Assembly: GCA_977006965.1 (NCBI GenBank)
Contig: OZ345366.1
Span: 868,001-932,000 of the forward strand
Direction of reading: 5' to 3'
Source of the DNA: Phymatolithon calcareum
Lineage: Eukaryota > Rhodophyta > Florideophyceae > Hapalidiales
Length of the DNA: 64,000 nucleotides
Part shown: piece by piece, positions 51,395 to 62,157 of the stretch
Numbering within the stretch: position 1 is the stretch's first letter
Layout: every line of letters starts with the position of its first letter
Made by a program: the position numbers and the translations under genes
Notes under the pieces: generated by a model
Told to the model about the DNA's origin: nothing
The model's input: the letters and a program-made list of their open reading frames with translations, nothing else
Database searches by the model: none

Positions 51395-52165
51395 TTAGAT
51401 CGCATTGACAAACTTCTTAATCTCATCCAGTGCTGCGCCGAGCGCGTCCTTTGCTTCAAAAACCCTTTGCGCACGCGCGAATAGCTCATTAGCGGAGAGT
51501 TCAACTGCCGTGAACTCAGAGGTAAGCGTTGCCAAGTTAAATTTTCCTGTCCGTGGGGAGCTTTGCGTTTTCCTTACCGTGCCGCGCTTTCCTGGCGTCA
51601 TTCTGTCGGACACCTTATTACGGACAGCGATTTTCTTGGGCGCCTTCTTCACAGCGGCCTTGTATTTCTTCTTCGATGAAACAGGTCGCTTCATGTCCCC
51701 ATGGGCCACGCCCAGACGCATGAGTGCATTGCCCGGGTAGTCTTCAATCTGAGCGCGAGATGTGCAATAAAAATTATGAACTCCAAGTCGTGAGATAGCT
51801 TCCTTTTCGATATCATTCCTCTGGCGCATCTGGAACTCCCATCCGTTAGCGTCCAGCCACTCTATGGCCTCCTCGTTTGCACGCTGAATCTTTCTCTGGC
51901 GACCTTTGGCTTGTTTGGAGAGAATCATGTTGCCAGTGTACTCCTTCAGTTGTCTAACATGAACGACTGCAATTGAGCCTTTGGAGCTACAGAAGAAATC
52001 CACCATGCGGTTTGTTCGTGTTGCCGGGGCCAAGTTTTCTGGATCACGTAAGTATGGCTCGGTGACTTCGCGGTCGACGATGACGCCAGGCCACCATGGC
52101 CAAGTCGAGTATTTGGCCCATACTACCAAGCCTGGGGTAAACAATCCGGCTGCAGGCAAAACCAT
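51395..52165 (-). CDS. PWWP-domain chromatin protein
   Basis: A 256-residue protein from the ATG at 52165 (the codon before it is GTG). The PWWP domain begins GLVVWAKYSTWPWWPGVIVD and continues to VDFFCSSKGSIAVVHVRQLKEY (about residues 14-75). Such domains bind methylated histone H3 (K36) and DNA. The following helical region (QRANEEAIEWLDANGWEFQM) and a very basic middle (SSKKKYKAAVKKAPKKIAVR) fit a nuclear DNA-associated protein. The C-terminus is predicted helical. A spliced upstream exon cannot be excluded, because a CTTACCTAC stretch precedes the start. The precise role is unknown. Confidence 0.8.
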   Translation of the reverse strand: MVLPAAGLFTPGLVVWAKYSTWPWWPGVIVDREVTEPYLRDPENLAPATRTNRMVDFFCSSKGSIAVVHVRQLKEYTGNMILSKQAKGRQRKIQRANEEAIEWLDANGWEFQMRQRNDIEKEAISRLGVHNFYCTSRAQIEDYPGNALMRLGVAHGDMKRPVSSKKKYKAAVKKAPKKIAVRNKVSDRMTPGKRGTVRKTQSSPRTGKFNLATLTSEFTAVELSANELFARAQRVFEAKDALGAALDEIKKFVNAI

Positions 52166-52639
52166 CACGCGTAGGTAAGTGGTCTTTCAATCCAAGCAAG
52201 GTGAGTTTCGCGAGACAGTCTCGCTTTTGTAGGCCGTAATGCTGCACCCACGACTGTGGCAGTGGCAGTGCGCTGATGGGCAGCACTAGAGAAAGAAGTC
52301 TTGGAATCTGTACCCCTGCGCCACCCACAACGGCTTTTTGGAACAATGGAAGGGCTGGCAAATTTAGATTCTGGGATAGAATGAAGGGGGTGTGCTGCCG
52401 TGCTGAGCTGTTAAAAATTGCGTACGGCGTATACGCGCATGTTGTTTTGTTAGATCTGCGCGGAACTTCTGTTCAAAGTAGGGTTTTATGGGTGACAGTG
52501 GGAAAGCCGTGTTCCTCCAAATGCAGTTCTGGGAGCTTGGAGAACAAATCATTTTAATGTATTATGTTGAGTTATTCTCGAGTCCACCCCCTGCGATGCA
52601 GTTCGTTGCTCTTCATCGTCGGTATATTTCTAAATAAAA
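52166..52639. other. Intergenic region
   Basis: I see nothing I can support between the PWWP start and the WD40 relic. Confidence 0.4.
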
Positions 52640-53120
52640 ATTGGTGATGGGTTCCGGTTTCTGTGTCTAGGGTGCGAAAACCGACAGACAGGCTGGAGCG
52701 CTTCAGCGGCAAAGTGGCATTTTCTGTCTGTGGGATTGCATCGATCAGCAGAAGCCTTATTCTATATAGGTCGGCTGACGAGACTCTTCGCGTATGGGAC
52801 TAGGTCACTAGCAGAAGTGTCTGGGTCCCGTCCAGGCTTCACAGCTTTTTAATCACTTCTAAGTTCGCTCCCGATGGGGTACGAAATAGTTTCGGGGTGT
52901 CATGGGATGATATGCTTTAATTGGAAAACTTCGATCGGCGCTATGCTTATATATTGCAGAAGTACATTGCCTTGCGAATAGCAGCGACGGATTGCGATTT
53001 GTATCTGGGTCACAAGATCGAAGAGTGTGCTTGTGGGACTCGCGCACCGGTGCACTGATCGACGCTCCACTCGAAGCACGCTTTGATCTTACTGGAGGAA
53101 AGCTTTCTCGAGCCAGATGA
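52640..53120 (+). pseudogene. Decayed WD40-repeat sequence
   Basis: Fragments of WD40 repeats occur in broken frames. 52965-53120 reads SSDGLRFVSGSQDRRVCLWD and then SRTGALIDAPLE before a stop. 52768-52803 reads RSADETLRVWD before a stop. Near 52643-52700 a DGFRF...-like start is recognisable with internal damage. The DG-RFVSGS-D-VWD pattern is typical of long WD40 proteins. With stops and frame changes it is most likely a pseudogene or the remains of a larger gene. Exons of an active spliced gene are less likely. Confidence 0.55.
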
Positions 53121-54012
53121 CACAACTATGGGAAACGTACACTTTTATACAAATAGGGTCTCCTCTAAGAGACATCAATGTCAAACAAGATGTGATTCTC
53201 TCAGAACGTGCAGCGTCGAGCTCCAGCGGATGCACAGCTCTCATGTGGAATGGCCACGCTGGCGAACAGATCGGGGATGCATTGAAAGGGAGGTGGGAAA
53301 CTGGGAATTTGTATTTGAATCAGAGAGCTATGACGGATGCCATGTTCTGGCTCGGTGCTGGGATTCGGTAGCGGGTATTGAAATCGTGTTGGAGAATTGA
53401 TTGCATGGAAATTCGCACAAGTGGTCGAATGTGAAAGCGGAAGAGAGAACAAGAAACTCCTATTGATGTGGAAGCGGAATCCATTATTGGAACTTGGGGG
53501 CAGGAAGAATTAATCCTCTCGTCAATGCCTTCCCTTCCATATAGAGCAGAAGCGTATTGTGAAGTTAATTTTTTGAATTCGAATGAATTCGGTGTAAAGT
53601 GGTTCCATCTCAAGTGAGGAATTGAAAGTAGAGTGAAAAAAGGACGGTTTTTCTGGATGGCGCTCGGTCTAGCGTTAGTGCAGGATATTAATGTCAAGAA
53701 ACTGTTTAACAATGAGTTTCCAAGTGCACAACGTAGTTGCTTTACAAGCAAATTCACGCAATAAATATCGGAAAAGTTTGGCCGATGCCTGCTCCTCTTT
53801 GGTACAAGGCTGGAGCATCTAATCGCCTGAGGTTTTCGAGCATAGAGAGCGGAGAACGCATAAGGCGTCTTGCAGTTACGCTTTCTGTCGAAAGAAAAGC
53901 AACTCTATCAATGTCATGCAGAATTGATCGGCCACTTTTTTAGACGTGGAAACCCTAAATGGCTTCCATAGCCTCTCCAAATCATCCAGTCAACTCACCA
54001 GCCATATGATTC
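53121..54012. other. Intergenic region
   Basis: Overlapping frames at 53083-53400 and 53117-53371 have no clear family; part (ALMWNGHAGEQIGDAL) could be a further decayed WD40 piece. The rest shows nothing. Confidence 0.35.
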
Positions 54013-55641
54013 TTATCCCAATTTGCGCCTTTTCAACTCCCTGTCAACATTGGCACACTCGCCAGAATCTCTTCCGTGAACCGCGCCTGCGGACGACCCA
54101 GGCGGGCTGCCACTGACACCGGAATCGAACACAGCCGGCGGCGGCACATCATGTTGCTCAACTAAATGCCGGTTCTTATGTAGCTGTTCCCACGGGTAGT
54201 GCATACCTGCTCCTTGGAATGCGCTCCATGGAGTCACCATAGGTGGCTCTTCCGCTTGTGTCTGTGCGTCATTTGGGAGAAATCTGCCAACAGTGATCGG
54301 CCATACTGGTGCTGGAATGGACACCTGGGCATCCTCTTCGATCTCGAGGTGCCGTTCCTCGACAAGAGAATAAAGCTCTTGATTCCGGTCGCCAGATGGG
54401 ACGAAAAGCGAATCCAGGGACCGACGCGGGAGTGAGGTTTGAAGCATAGGCTCCGAAGCTCTGGTGACTGTGATGTTTCCAATTTTTGCTGGCAACGGAA
54501 TTCCTGAGCCACTATTCTGCGATTTGTAAGCGACAGGATTATAGTTGTGCGCAGTGGATGTCAACGATTCATAGTAGGATCGCTGTTTCGAGATTGGTTT
54601 GGCGATATGTCCAGTTAGCGGTCTTCTTGGGTCAACGGGCAGCGACGGATTAAGAAATTGATTGTCCTTATGGATCCCAGGGATCGAGGATTGTGAATGA
54701 AGGAGTTGATTCCCGGACGGGTTACCAATTTGTACAGGCATTGCCCTTCCCAACGCACAAGATGATGAGGACGGAAAAACGAAATGATGGTTGGAATGGC
54801 TTTCAAGGACTGGATAGTCTGAGAACAACTGTTGTTTCGGCGGCGAGGGTTTCGAATATGCACCAGTAAGATGTGAAGACCTTGTCGGAATCGACTGTTC
54901 AATAGGAGATTGATGAGGCGGCATCGTGACAGCAAGCACTTTCACGTTTGGGTGCACTTGCTTTCTACCAGGCGGAGGGTGCACATACTTCTCCGGGTTG
55001 GCATGGCGCAAGCCAGCCATTGCAGATGCACCAATTGCCGCGCTCGCCAATGAAGGTTCACCAAACGCAATATCGCGATTCTTATTCACTGTCACAGACA
55101 CAGGCACTTCGCTCGTTTCCACGACCGCCGATTCAGGCTCGGCCTCGGGCTCCTCGTCATTCTCATTCTCATTCTCATCCTCAGCATCCGCCTCCGCATC
55201 ATCATCGTCATCGTCAACGTCTTCATCAGGGTCGTCATCAAGCTCTGGAGGTACGTCGCTCCGGCGTCGTTCGCTGGGACCTGTGTACTGTGCGTAGCGC
55301 ATGAGGACGTTTTGCGGCTCCGGATTGGAGTACTCGAACAACTTGCCGTTTTTGTTGTTGAATATCATGATGGTAACATCACAACCACATAAAATGGAGA
55401 GCTCGTGGGCCTTCTTCAGAATTCCGTTCTTCCTCTTACCGAAAGTAACTTGACGCGCTCTATCGTCGGCAATGGGGATAATTTTGATTTTTTTTCGTCC
55501 ACCATTTTTTGCTTTGCGTGTACTGCCGTGAGATGCGCTCTCGTTCCGGTCGTCTTTGGGCGTTGGGGGAACGGGAGGAATAGATTTCTTGTCCTGGGTC
55601 TTGAGGGAATTCGTCGTCTTCGGTGCAGAAGCGGGTGTCAT
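54013..55641 (-). CDS. MADS-box transcription factor, MEF2/SRF type
   Basis: A 542-residue nuclear DNA-binding protein. The MADS box (about residues 47-105) reads GRKKIKIIPIADDRARQVTF, then GKRKNGILKKAHELSILCG, then CDVTIMIFNNKNGKLFEYSN. RQVTF and IMIFN favour a MEF2-like origin. No plant-type K-box follows. Instead there is a long acidic stretch (about 130-175; Asp/Glu runs), then a Pro/Ser/Gln-rich low-complexity region, likely activation domains. The N-terminus (residues 1-45) is basic and Pro-rich. No introns. Target genes are unknown. Confidence 0.9.
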   Translation of the reverse strand: MTPASAPKTTNSLKTQDKKSIPPVPPTPKDDRNESASHGSTRKAKNGGRKKIKIIPIADDRARQVTFGKRKNGILKKAHELSILCGCDVTIMIFNNKNGKLFEYSNPEPQNVLMRYAQYTGPSERRRSDVPPELDDDPDEDVDDDDDDAEADAEDENENENDEEPEAEPESAVVETSEVPVSVTVNKNRDIAFGEPSLASAAIGASAMAGLRHANPEKYVHPPPGRKQVHPNVKVLAVTMPPHQSPIEQSIPTRSSHLTGAYSKPSPPKQQLFSDYPVLESHSNHHFVFPSSSSCALGRAMPVQIGNPSGNQLLHSQSSIPGIHKDNQFLNPSLPVDPRRPLTGHIAKPISKQRSYYESLTSTAHNYNPVAYKSQNSGSGIPLPAKIGNITVTRASEPMLQTSLPRRSLDSLFVPSGDRNQELYSLVEERHLEIEEDAQVSIPAPVWPITVGRFLPNDAQTQAEEPPMVTPWSAFQGAGMHYPWEQLHKNRHLVEQHDVPPPAVFDSGVSGSPPGSSAGAVHGRDSGECANVDRELKRRKLG

Positions 55642-56884
55642 TTTCTGGTTCTGGTTCTTCCGGTGGTGGAAGGGGTATCGAGAAGTTGGGGAGTCATGGC
55701 CGAACTAAATATTGAAAGTCGGCTCCACTTCTATGGTGATCTGCAATGACTGAACGAACATGTTTCGTGTTTGGACGTTGTGGAAACACTGAATCTTGGC
55801 ACGCTGCAAACGAAATTCTTCTTTCAGAAGTTTTATTCACATATTGGATGCCAATTTGAGGTGGACGAGGGGAGAATTGAGTACTGGACCTCGATAGGTC
55901 TTATTCACGTACTTTGGGCTACTGTAGAGGGATCAATGAATGATATACAGAGATTATACAATCCTTTTTGGGACTGGGGCTTAGCACAACTGAATACTAA
56001 GCAAGAAAGTACTGAACATGATTTCAAATCGCGATCCAAAATAATATTACATGGACACTGCATCAATACAAAACACACCCCCGTGCGTTGCTCGGATCTG
56101 CTTTAGAATATCTCGCGTAGTTGGTCATCGAAATGTGGATATTTCTCCGCCTTGCTCCCCAATGGGTGTACTTGTTTTGGGACGCTCCGATGGTTCAATT
56201 CTGAAATGCAGCCCACTTTTCGTGAAAGAGAAACACTGTTCATACATAACAAGAGAAAGGTTGGATTCAGTCGGCGAGCTACAAAATATACTTGATTTTT
56301 AAATCATACTATTAGAATAGTATGATCTTATGAAGATTAAAGGCTGCCTAACCTGGTAGTTCTCGCAACTTTGTGATGTTCGAGCCGAAAAATCCCCTGC
56401 ATAGACGCGCAAGCTCTCCTCACTTACTCCTTACCTTTGAGGCGCTCTTTTCTTGTGTTTGGTGTGATATCTGCCTTTAAACTTTATCTTATGCACGGAT
56501 GTTAAATGGTCTCATTCATCTGAATTCTACAGTTAAGCTCTATCTTGTGCACAGTTGTTGAACGCTCTCATTGACCTTGTCGTAGTATCAAGCACTAAAA
56601 AGCCACTGTCCCCTTTTCATCTGCACTTCGGGACGCAAGACTGTGCGCAACATAATCATATGAGAAAGAGAATGAGTGTTTACAAACAATTGTATTGTAC
56701 ATCTAGCTAACTAATACTTGTCTAAAGCAAGTTCACGGAAATCTGACTACAATCTTTAGAGAAGGAAGTTCTTTGGCACATGACAGGCGGAAACGCGACG
56801 CTGAGCTGCCCGGAATCGCATGTAATTAGAGCCCTTTCAAACTTTTTCACCCACCCCTGTTAATTTGATTCACGGCCCTGGTTA
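55642..56884. other. Intergenic region
   Basis: 1.2 kb with no supported gene. A perfect hairpin lies at 56303-56326. Confidence 0.5.
56303..56326. repeat. 11-bp stem, 2-nt loop hairpin
   Basis: atcatactatt and aatagtatgat flank ag. Confidence 0.9.
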
Positions 56885-57751
56885 TCAAGCGAATGGTCCA
56901 GATCTGATGTCTCCAATCTTATCATCATCGTGAAGCGAAGGAAGACCAGAAGCAACGGCCAAGAAGTGACTGTTCGGACTTACAGGATCGTCTCCATCAG
57001 CCGATCTCGGACTTTGTTGTAAATCGCGGGCATCAAGCAACGTACGTGTCGGTATCGAAGAATTTATCGCCGGTGCAGACGAGAAGGCTCCACTCAGGTC
57101 AACAATATCATCAGACGTGTGCCGCATATCATCGATGCGGTCCTCATCTGCCGAAGAATGGGCACCAAGTGCATTCGAGTTAGCAGCTTGCAATGCCTTC
57201 TTCGCTGCAATTGCGACTTCCTCTTCTCGTTTTACGAATCGACCCTGCACGCGATGTCGTTTATCTGCTATCATCTTTCGACAGTCATATTTCACCCTTC
57301 GATTGTAATTTCTCTGTGCACGTTTCGCACGATACCGATCCAGACGCACCTTGCGCTCTGCAGGTGTGTAGCGTCCAATTCGGTATGCACTAGCCATTTG
57401 AACGTGCGGAATGACGGCACCGGGTGCGGCGGCTGCGGCGACGGCCTTCCAATTGATTTGATTCGGATGAGCAAACTGAACAGGCAGTAGATACGGCTGT
57501 GGAAGGAGACGGCTCGGATGCGGGAGCGACATGGACGGTACGGCAGGAACAGGAACAGGAACGGTCGGGTGGGGTGCGACCGGTGCTGGTCGAATGGGTT
57601 GTGCGACAGGCGGGGGCGCTGGTGGTAGTTGCGGAGTTGGCAATGAAGGTGTTGATATGTCGCTGGCAACCATGTTTGGCGGTGTACATCCCCCTGTTGG
57701 CACTTTGATCCAGTGAGGAAGATTGTTTGCAGTTTCGTTTCGGGAGTGCAT
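56885..57751 (-). CDS. CCT-domain protein
   Basis: A 288-residue protein with a Pro/Ala-rich N-terminal half and a CCT motif near residues 124-173 (GRYTPAERKVRLDRYRAKRA, QRNYNRRVKYDCRKMIADKR, RVQGRFVKR). CCT motifs occur in CONSTANS, TOC1 and related plant and algal regulators and act in DNA binding with NF-Y-type partners and nuclear import. No B-box zinc finger or response-regulator domain is visible, so it is a CCT-only protein. Regulation by light or the clock is possible only by analogy. It is a single exon. Confidence 0.88.
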   Translation of the reverse strand: MHSRNETANNLPHWIKVPTGGCTPPNMVASDISTPSLPTPQLPPAPPPVAQPIRPAPVAPHPTVPVPVPAVPSMSLPHPSRLLPQPYLLPVQFAHPNQINWKAVAAAAAPGAVIPHVQMASAYRIGRYTPAERKVRLDRYRAKRAQRNYNRRVKYDCRKMIADKRHRVQGRFVKREEEVAIAAKKALQAANSNALGAHSSADEDRIDDMRHTSDDIVDLSGAFSSAPAINSSIPTRTLLDARDLQQSPRSADGDDPVSPNSHFLAVASGLPSLHDDDKIGDIRSGPFA

Positions 57752-59137
57752 TTTGCTAGTAGCATCCAGCAGATTTCGGTACGCCGCACTGTACCTCAGT
57801 GCAGAACAGAAGGCGGATGTCGCGTCCAGGGTGAGACATTTTCATTGGCTGGTTTCCTTCGACGGATCGGTTGTAGATCCGTTGTAGCTCAGATGTAGCC
57901 AAGGAGGAAGATACAAGTGGTCTAAAGAAGATTCATTTCTCGTTCCTTTTTCCTCATTCTCGCATATGTTTAAAAAATGTTTCAGAACTGTGCAAAAATA
58001 TGGGCACAAATTCCGAAGTGGAAACTCACCATTGGTAAACGCTTGAATTGTGCAATCTTCGCAGGCCAATTACGATTTGCCAAATCGGACAAGGGTTCTC
58101 GGCGTAAGCCTGATGAGATATGTTTGCCAATCTACCACTCTGTAATGGTCAGCAAGTTGAAGAACTAACAGTGCTGAAGTGGAGCTGACTGGAGGAAGGA
58201 CGACTGGCTCTCCCTTCTATGTGAAATCGAGCCTGCTTGGCTGCTAGCTTTCAGATGATGAGAAGGAAAAGATGGAAAGCAGGTATTTATATCGAAGAAC
58301 CAACTGAAAGTAGCGATAGACGGAAACTGCAATCGGCAAGGACATCGCCCGGTCAATTTTCCCCCTGGGGAACACTCACGTAGAAATCCTTGCCATACTT
58401 GCGTCAATGCTCGATTTCGAGGAAATCGATGTGGACACTAGGCTTTATCTATAAAGTTGAACTAAAGCAGCCAAACTCGCGAATCCAGGAATTTATCAGT
58501 ACGACTAACCCGAATTTTCCCATACCGGGCTCAGCACAGCAGATCGGCTCACTTCTTTTGTGACTCTAGAATATTTCTCTCCCATGCCGAATCCTATGTT
58601 TCCGATAAGCTTGTGTATCGCCGCAGAGCCTGACATCGGCGCACACCACTTGCAGATGGCCAACTAGCATCTTTAGGCGAGCTGATCGAAACAGAGTTTT
58701 TTCGAACCTCCTCTAAGCGCAAGGTGTGCCTGCTTCGGTGTCTTGCAGAAGCGTGCTCATCGTGTCCATGTAAGCATAGTCGAAGGAGAAAATAATCCTT
58801 GGCGTGCCTCATCACGTCATTGCTGAGATAAAGAACGGGAACGACCTATAGGTGTTGCGGAAGAAGGTATTGCCAGCTGCAAGCTGCAAACTCAAACTCT
58901 TTCAGACTTTTCGGTGCCTATGATAGAGAGATTCCGGCACGTCCGAAGACTAACTTTGTGGCTGATGCTGATGATTAGCCTTCCTCTAGGGGAGACACCA
59001 ATTTAATTGCTGGGAATTGATCAGAAACTTCCAATTAAAATTTTAAGTACTAGAAAGATTGACTCCGAAATTATGATTGCAATTAAACGAACGTCCCCAA
59101 TTAAGCACTAATTACGAAAAACATAAATCTATTTTTA
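57752..59137. other. Intergenic region
   Basis: No gene is supported in 1.4 kb; the frames are short. The distal part is AT-rich. Confidence 0.45.
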
Positions 59138-59344
59138 ACTCTACAAGAAACTATCGCCCTTTTTTGAAGCAACTGGTCAGCACTCAGTAATAACTCTTAA
59201 ACACTGTAAGGTTACGGGAGCAGCTTTTTCGGTACTTTTTCACTCTACAAGAAACTATCGCACTTTTTTGAAGCAACTGGTCAGCACTCAGTAAAAACTC
59301 TTAAGCCCTGTAGGTGACGGGAGCAGCTTTTTCGGTACTTTTTC
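59138..59344. repeat. Tandem duplication, period about 104 bp
   Basis: Copy 1 (59138-59241) and copy 2 (59242-59344) both run from actctacaagaaactatcgc through gaagcaactggtcagcactc to agctttttcggtactttttc. There are a few substitutions and small indels. A third copy may begin at the right edge (cattcta). Confidence 0.95.
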
Positions 59345-59699
59345 ATTCTATTATATCAGCCGCTGCCGAATTCAGAGACTCGTCGTTTTCCACTATTGCA
59401 TGTCCGGTTGCAATCATAATTGATTAATAACGCTACTGCAATCAACTCATAATTGCAATTAACTGTAATTGCAATCACGTTGGTTTCTGCCCTGCTTCAT
59501 AACCACAGCAAAACTATGAATTTCGGGTCTGGTCCGTCGTCCTCAAATTGTCAAATCAAACCACATATCAGCATAGTGACGAAAGGGGATGCGGGCCTTC
59601 GAGGACGTTGTATTGATACATGGCTGCAGTGCCGTACGCTTTGTGGTGAGGTCTATGTGAACAAGAGCTCTTGCAAACAGAGACAATCTTCTTTAAAAG
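59345..59699. other. Flank of retroelement
   Basis: This 355-bp stretch has an AT-rich left part and no gene. A frame at 59453-59842 runs into the retroelement's 3' end and is not credible. Confidence 0.4.
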
Positions 59700-59902
59700 A
59701 AGAATTTTTTATTCAAGTTTATTTAAAAGCCCCACAGACTTCCGAAGATATGGGCGAGGCTTCCTCTGATGCTACCTACCTTTGTGCAGCTTACGAAACG
59801 CCCACGAGAATCGCGGACGGGAAAACTCAGGATTCAAAGTAATCCTATCTCAGTCCTCTACAGGATTGCTGGTGCTTGGACTCGACCGCTTTTTGCCTTG
59901 CC

Positions 59903-60814
59903 TTATACGAACCAATACAGGCCTTCTTCGTTCTCCATGCGTTCTATGAGTGTCTTGCTAAATAGTAAGAGCTCATCTAGCGCCTTTTCTGCTTCTAGTC
60001 GTTTTTCTCCTTCTAGGTCGTACCCTGCTAGCGTGCTTTCAAGGGTCTCCATATGCTCTCTGGCTCTTGTGCCGAATTCTTCGGTCATACTTGTTGTTGA
60101 CACCTGTGGGAGTCTTCCGCAGGCATACTGCAGTGCGAGTTGTCTGTGCTTCACCTTGGCGAGCTTGAGTATTGCTGGCAATTCACTTGTCTTATCGTAT
60201 GGAATCTGCCTTTTCCACTTCGATTCCAGGCGGTCTCCTTCCATTGCCAGAAATTTAAATCGAAGTGTTTGTGAAGACTGGTTTGTTTGGATATGCTTTA
60301 CAGCTTCACCAAACGGCTTTCTGGTTTCCATCGCGGCGGTATCTTTCCTTGTGTACTGCAATTCATAGTTGTTTCTGCTTCCGGGCACTTCATTTGGGTA
60401 CATACGCTCCTTCTCCTTGTTCCTTCTCAGCATTTTGAAGGCCAAGATTTCTCGACGATGTGGGGCCGTCTGGATCCGGCACAGGAGACGGAGCCTGTCC
60501 GTCCTTCCTCGGGCCAGTGGCCCGAATACTTGATTGAAGAATGTTGCTTCTACTTCCTTGACGGCATTTTGTACGTCTTCTGACCAGGGCGTTAAGTGCA
60601 TTGCGTATTCCCAGCGTGGCTGTATTAGCGCCTTGTATATCTGAATACACTTCTGTATACTTAACCCTTTCTTGAACACTCCCAGTGTACGCAGTTCGTA
60701 CAGGGCCGTCTTTGCATTCTTTAGTCGTTGCATCATTAGCGTATCTGTAACTCCTCCGGGGCCTAGGGATACTCCAAGATATGTGACCTCCGCAGCATGT
60801 GCCAGGACCTTGTT
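59903..60814 (-). pseudogene. Reverse transcriptase fragment, 3' part
   Basis: Continues after the 35-bp insertion: VTYLGVSLGPGGV, QRLKNAKTALYELRTLGVF, KALIQPRWEYAMHLTPW, then helical C-terminal sequence to a stop at 59903. It belongs to the same element as the 5' part. Confidence 0.8.
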
Positions 60815-60825
60815 CGCGAGCTTGA

Positions 60826-60860
60826 TTTTTTTTCAAGTTTATTTAAAAGCCCCACAGACT
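60826..60860 (-). mobile_element. 35-bp retrotransposed 3'-tail insertion
   Basis: On the minus strand the insert is the last 27 bp of the host element family (agtctgtggggcttttaaat, then aaacttg) followed by eight A's. It is flanked by an 11-bp target-site duplication CGCGAGCTTGA at 60815-60825 and 60861-60871. The host element's own 3' end at 59712-59740 shares the same 29 bp. This is an extreme 5'-truncated copy. Confidence 0.88.
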
Positions 60861-60871
60861 CGCGAGCTTGA

Positions 60872-62157
60872 ATGTCTTGCCCATTGTTTCCACTGATTCC
60901 AGGACTTCGCTTTTCCCTTTTTTTAGTGTTCCACGTCATTTCTCGCTCTTGTGCCCATTGGGTAGCTATATTCAATAGTCCTTGCAATGCATCGAGGGAT
61001 TTCGCAGAGAGAAGAACATCGTCTGCAAAGAGGATAGCCGGAACTTCAGCCCAGATTTTTGATGACCGGCTCATTCGCTCGGCGAATTCTTCCATGAAGA
61101 TGTTGTAGAGGCTTGGACTGAGAGGGGACCCTTGTGGGACCCCCCTGTCCACTAGAAACCATTTTCTGTTTGTATCACCAATTGTTGCTATCCAGGATGG
61201 TGTCAAGAACGCCTCGGCCATTTCGCAGATCTCCTTGGGCAGTACTTGTCTCATTCTGTTCACCAAGTGTGCTCTCGGTACTGTGTCGTAGGCAGCCTTA
61301 AGGTCCAATACAGCTACACATCTCTGATCCTCTTTTAGTAGCTCAGTTGCTCTCAGGATGGCGAGTTCCGTGCTCTTCCCCTTTTGGAACCCGATCTGAT
61401 ACCAGTGGTTTGAGTATACTGTGCGCAGCTTCATGTCGATAGCTGTCTCAATGATTTTCCATGGGTGGCTCAGCAGGGAAATCGGTCGGTAGTTTCCGGG
61501 GTCCTCGTGCTCCCCCTTCTTGTGTATTGGGACGAGGAGCACTTTCTGCCAGTGCAGAGGCGTGTCTTCACACCTCCCGCATGCCTCCCACAAGGCTGTA
61601 AGCACTTCAGCGTTGAGCGGTATATCGACTTTTAGCATTTCAGCCTTCACCTCGTCTTCTCTCGGTGCCTTTCCGTTTGATGTTTTTCGGATAGCCGCTT
61701 CAATTTTTGTCCTCATGTGGTCGGGGCAGGAGAATTTTCTTAGTCCCGGTTGCCACTTTTCGGTGCTATGGCATGTCGCCGATATGTGGGCCGAGAATTT
61801 AGCGCAATTCATGGGGCTTCCTGTCATCTTGTTTCGTAGCGTTCTTCTTCTAATTTTCTTTTTCATCTTGGCAAGTTGCTTCAAGTCCGCTTGTCCATCT
61901 TTCGCCTCGAATTCGGCAATATATTCTTGATACTGCTCTTTCTTCTTCTTGTTGACCGAGGTTCTGATTTGGTACTTACACTCGTGGTAAAGATCCCAGT
62001 CTCCCTGTGATTGAGATGTTTTGGCTTTCCGGTAGAGTTTCTTTCGCTTCAGTGCCATTTTATCCAGCTCTGTATTCCAAAATGACTTGTAGCGTGCCGG
62101 GATGCGTTTTCTGGTTCTCCACGGATCACACCAGGTTTTAACAAGTCTCTTGTACAC
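60872..62157 (-). pseudogene. Reverse transcriptase fragment, 5' part
   Basis: In-frame fingers and palm of the LINE-like RT, with GVPQGSPLSPSLYN and FADD intact. The frame is lost at a run of seven T's (plus strand 60918-60924). One fewer base would keep the frame with the downstream part. The upstream Lys-rich region (KKKKEQYQEYIAEFEAKDG) is typical of LINE RT N-termini. Confidence 0.85.
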
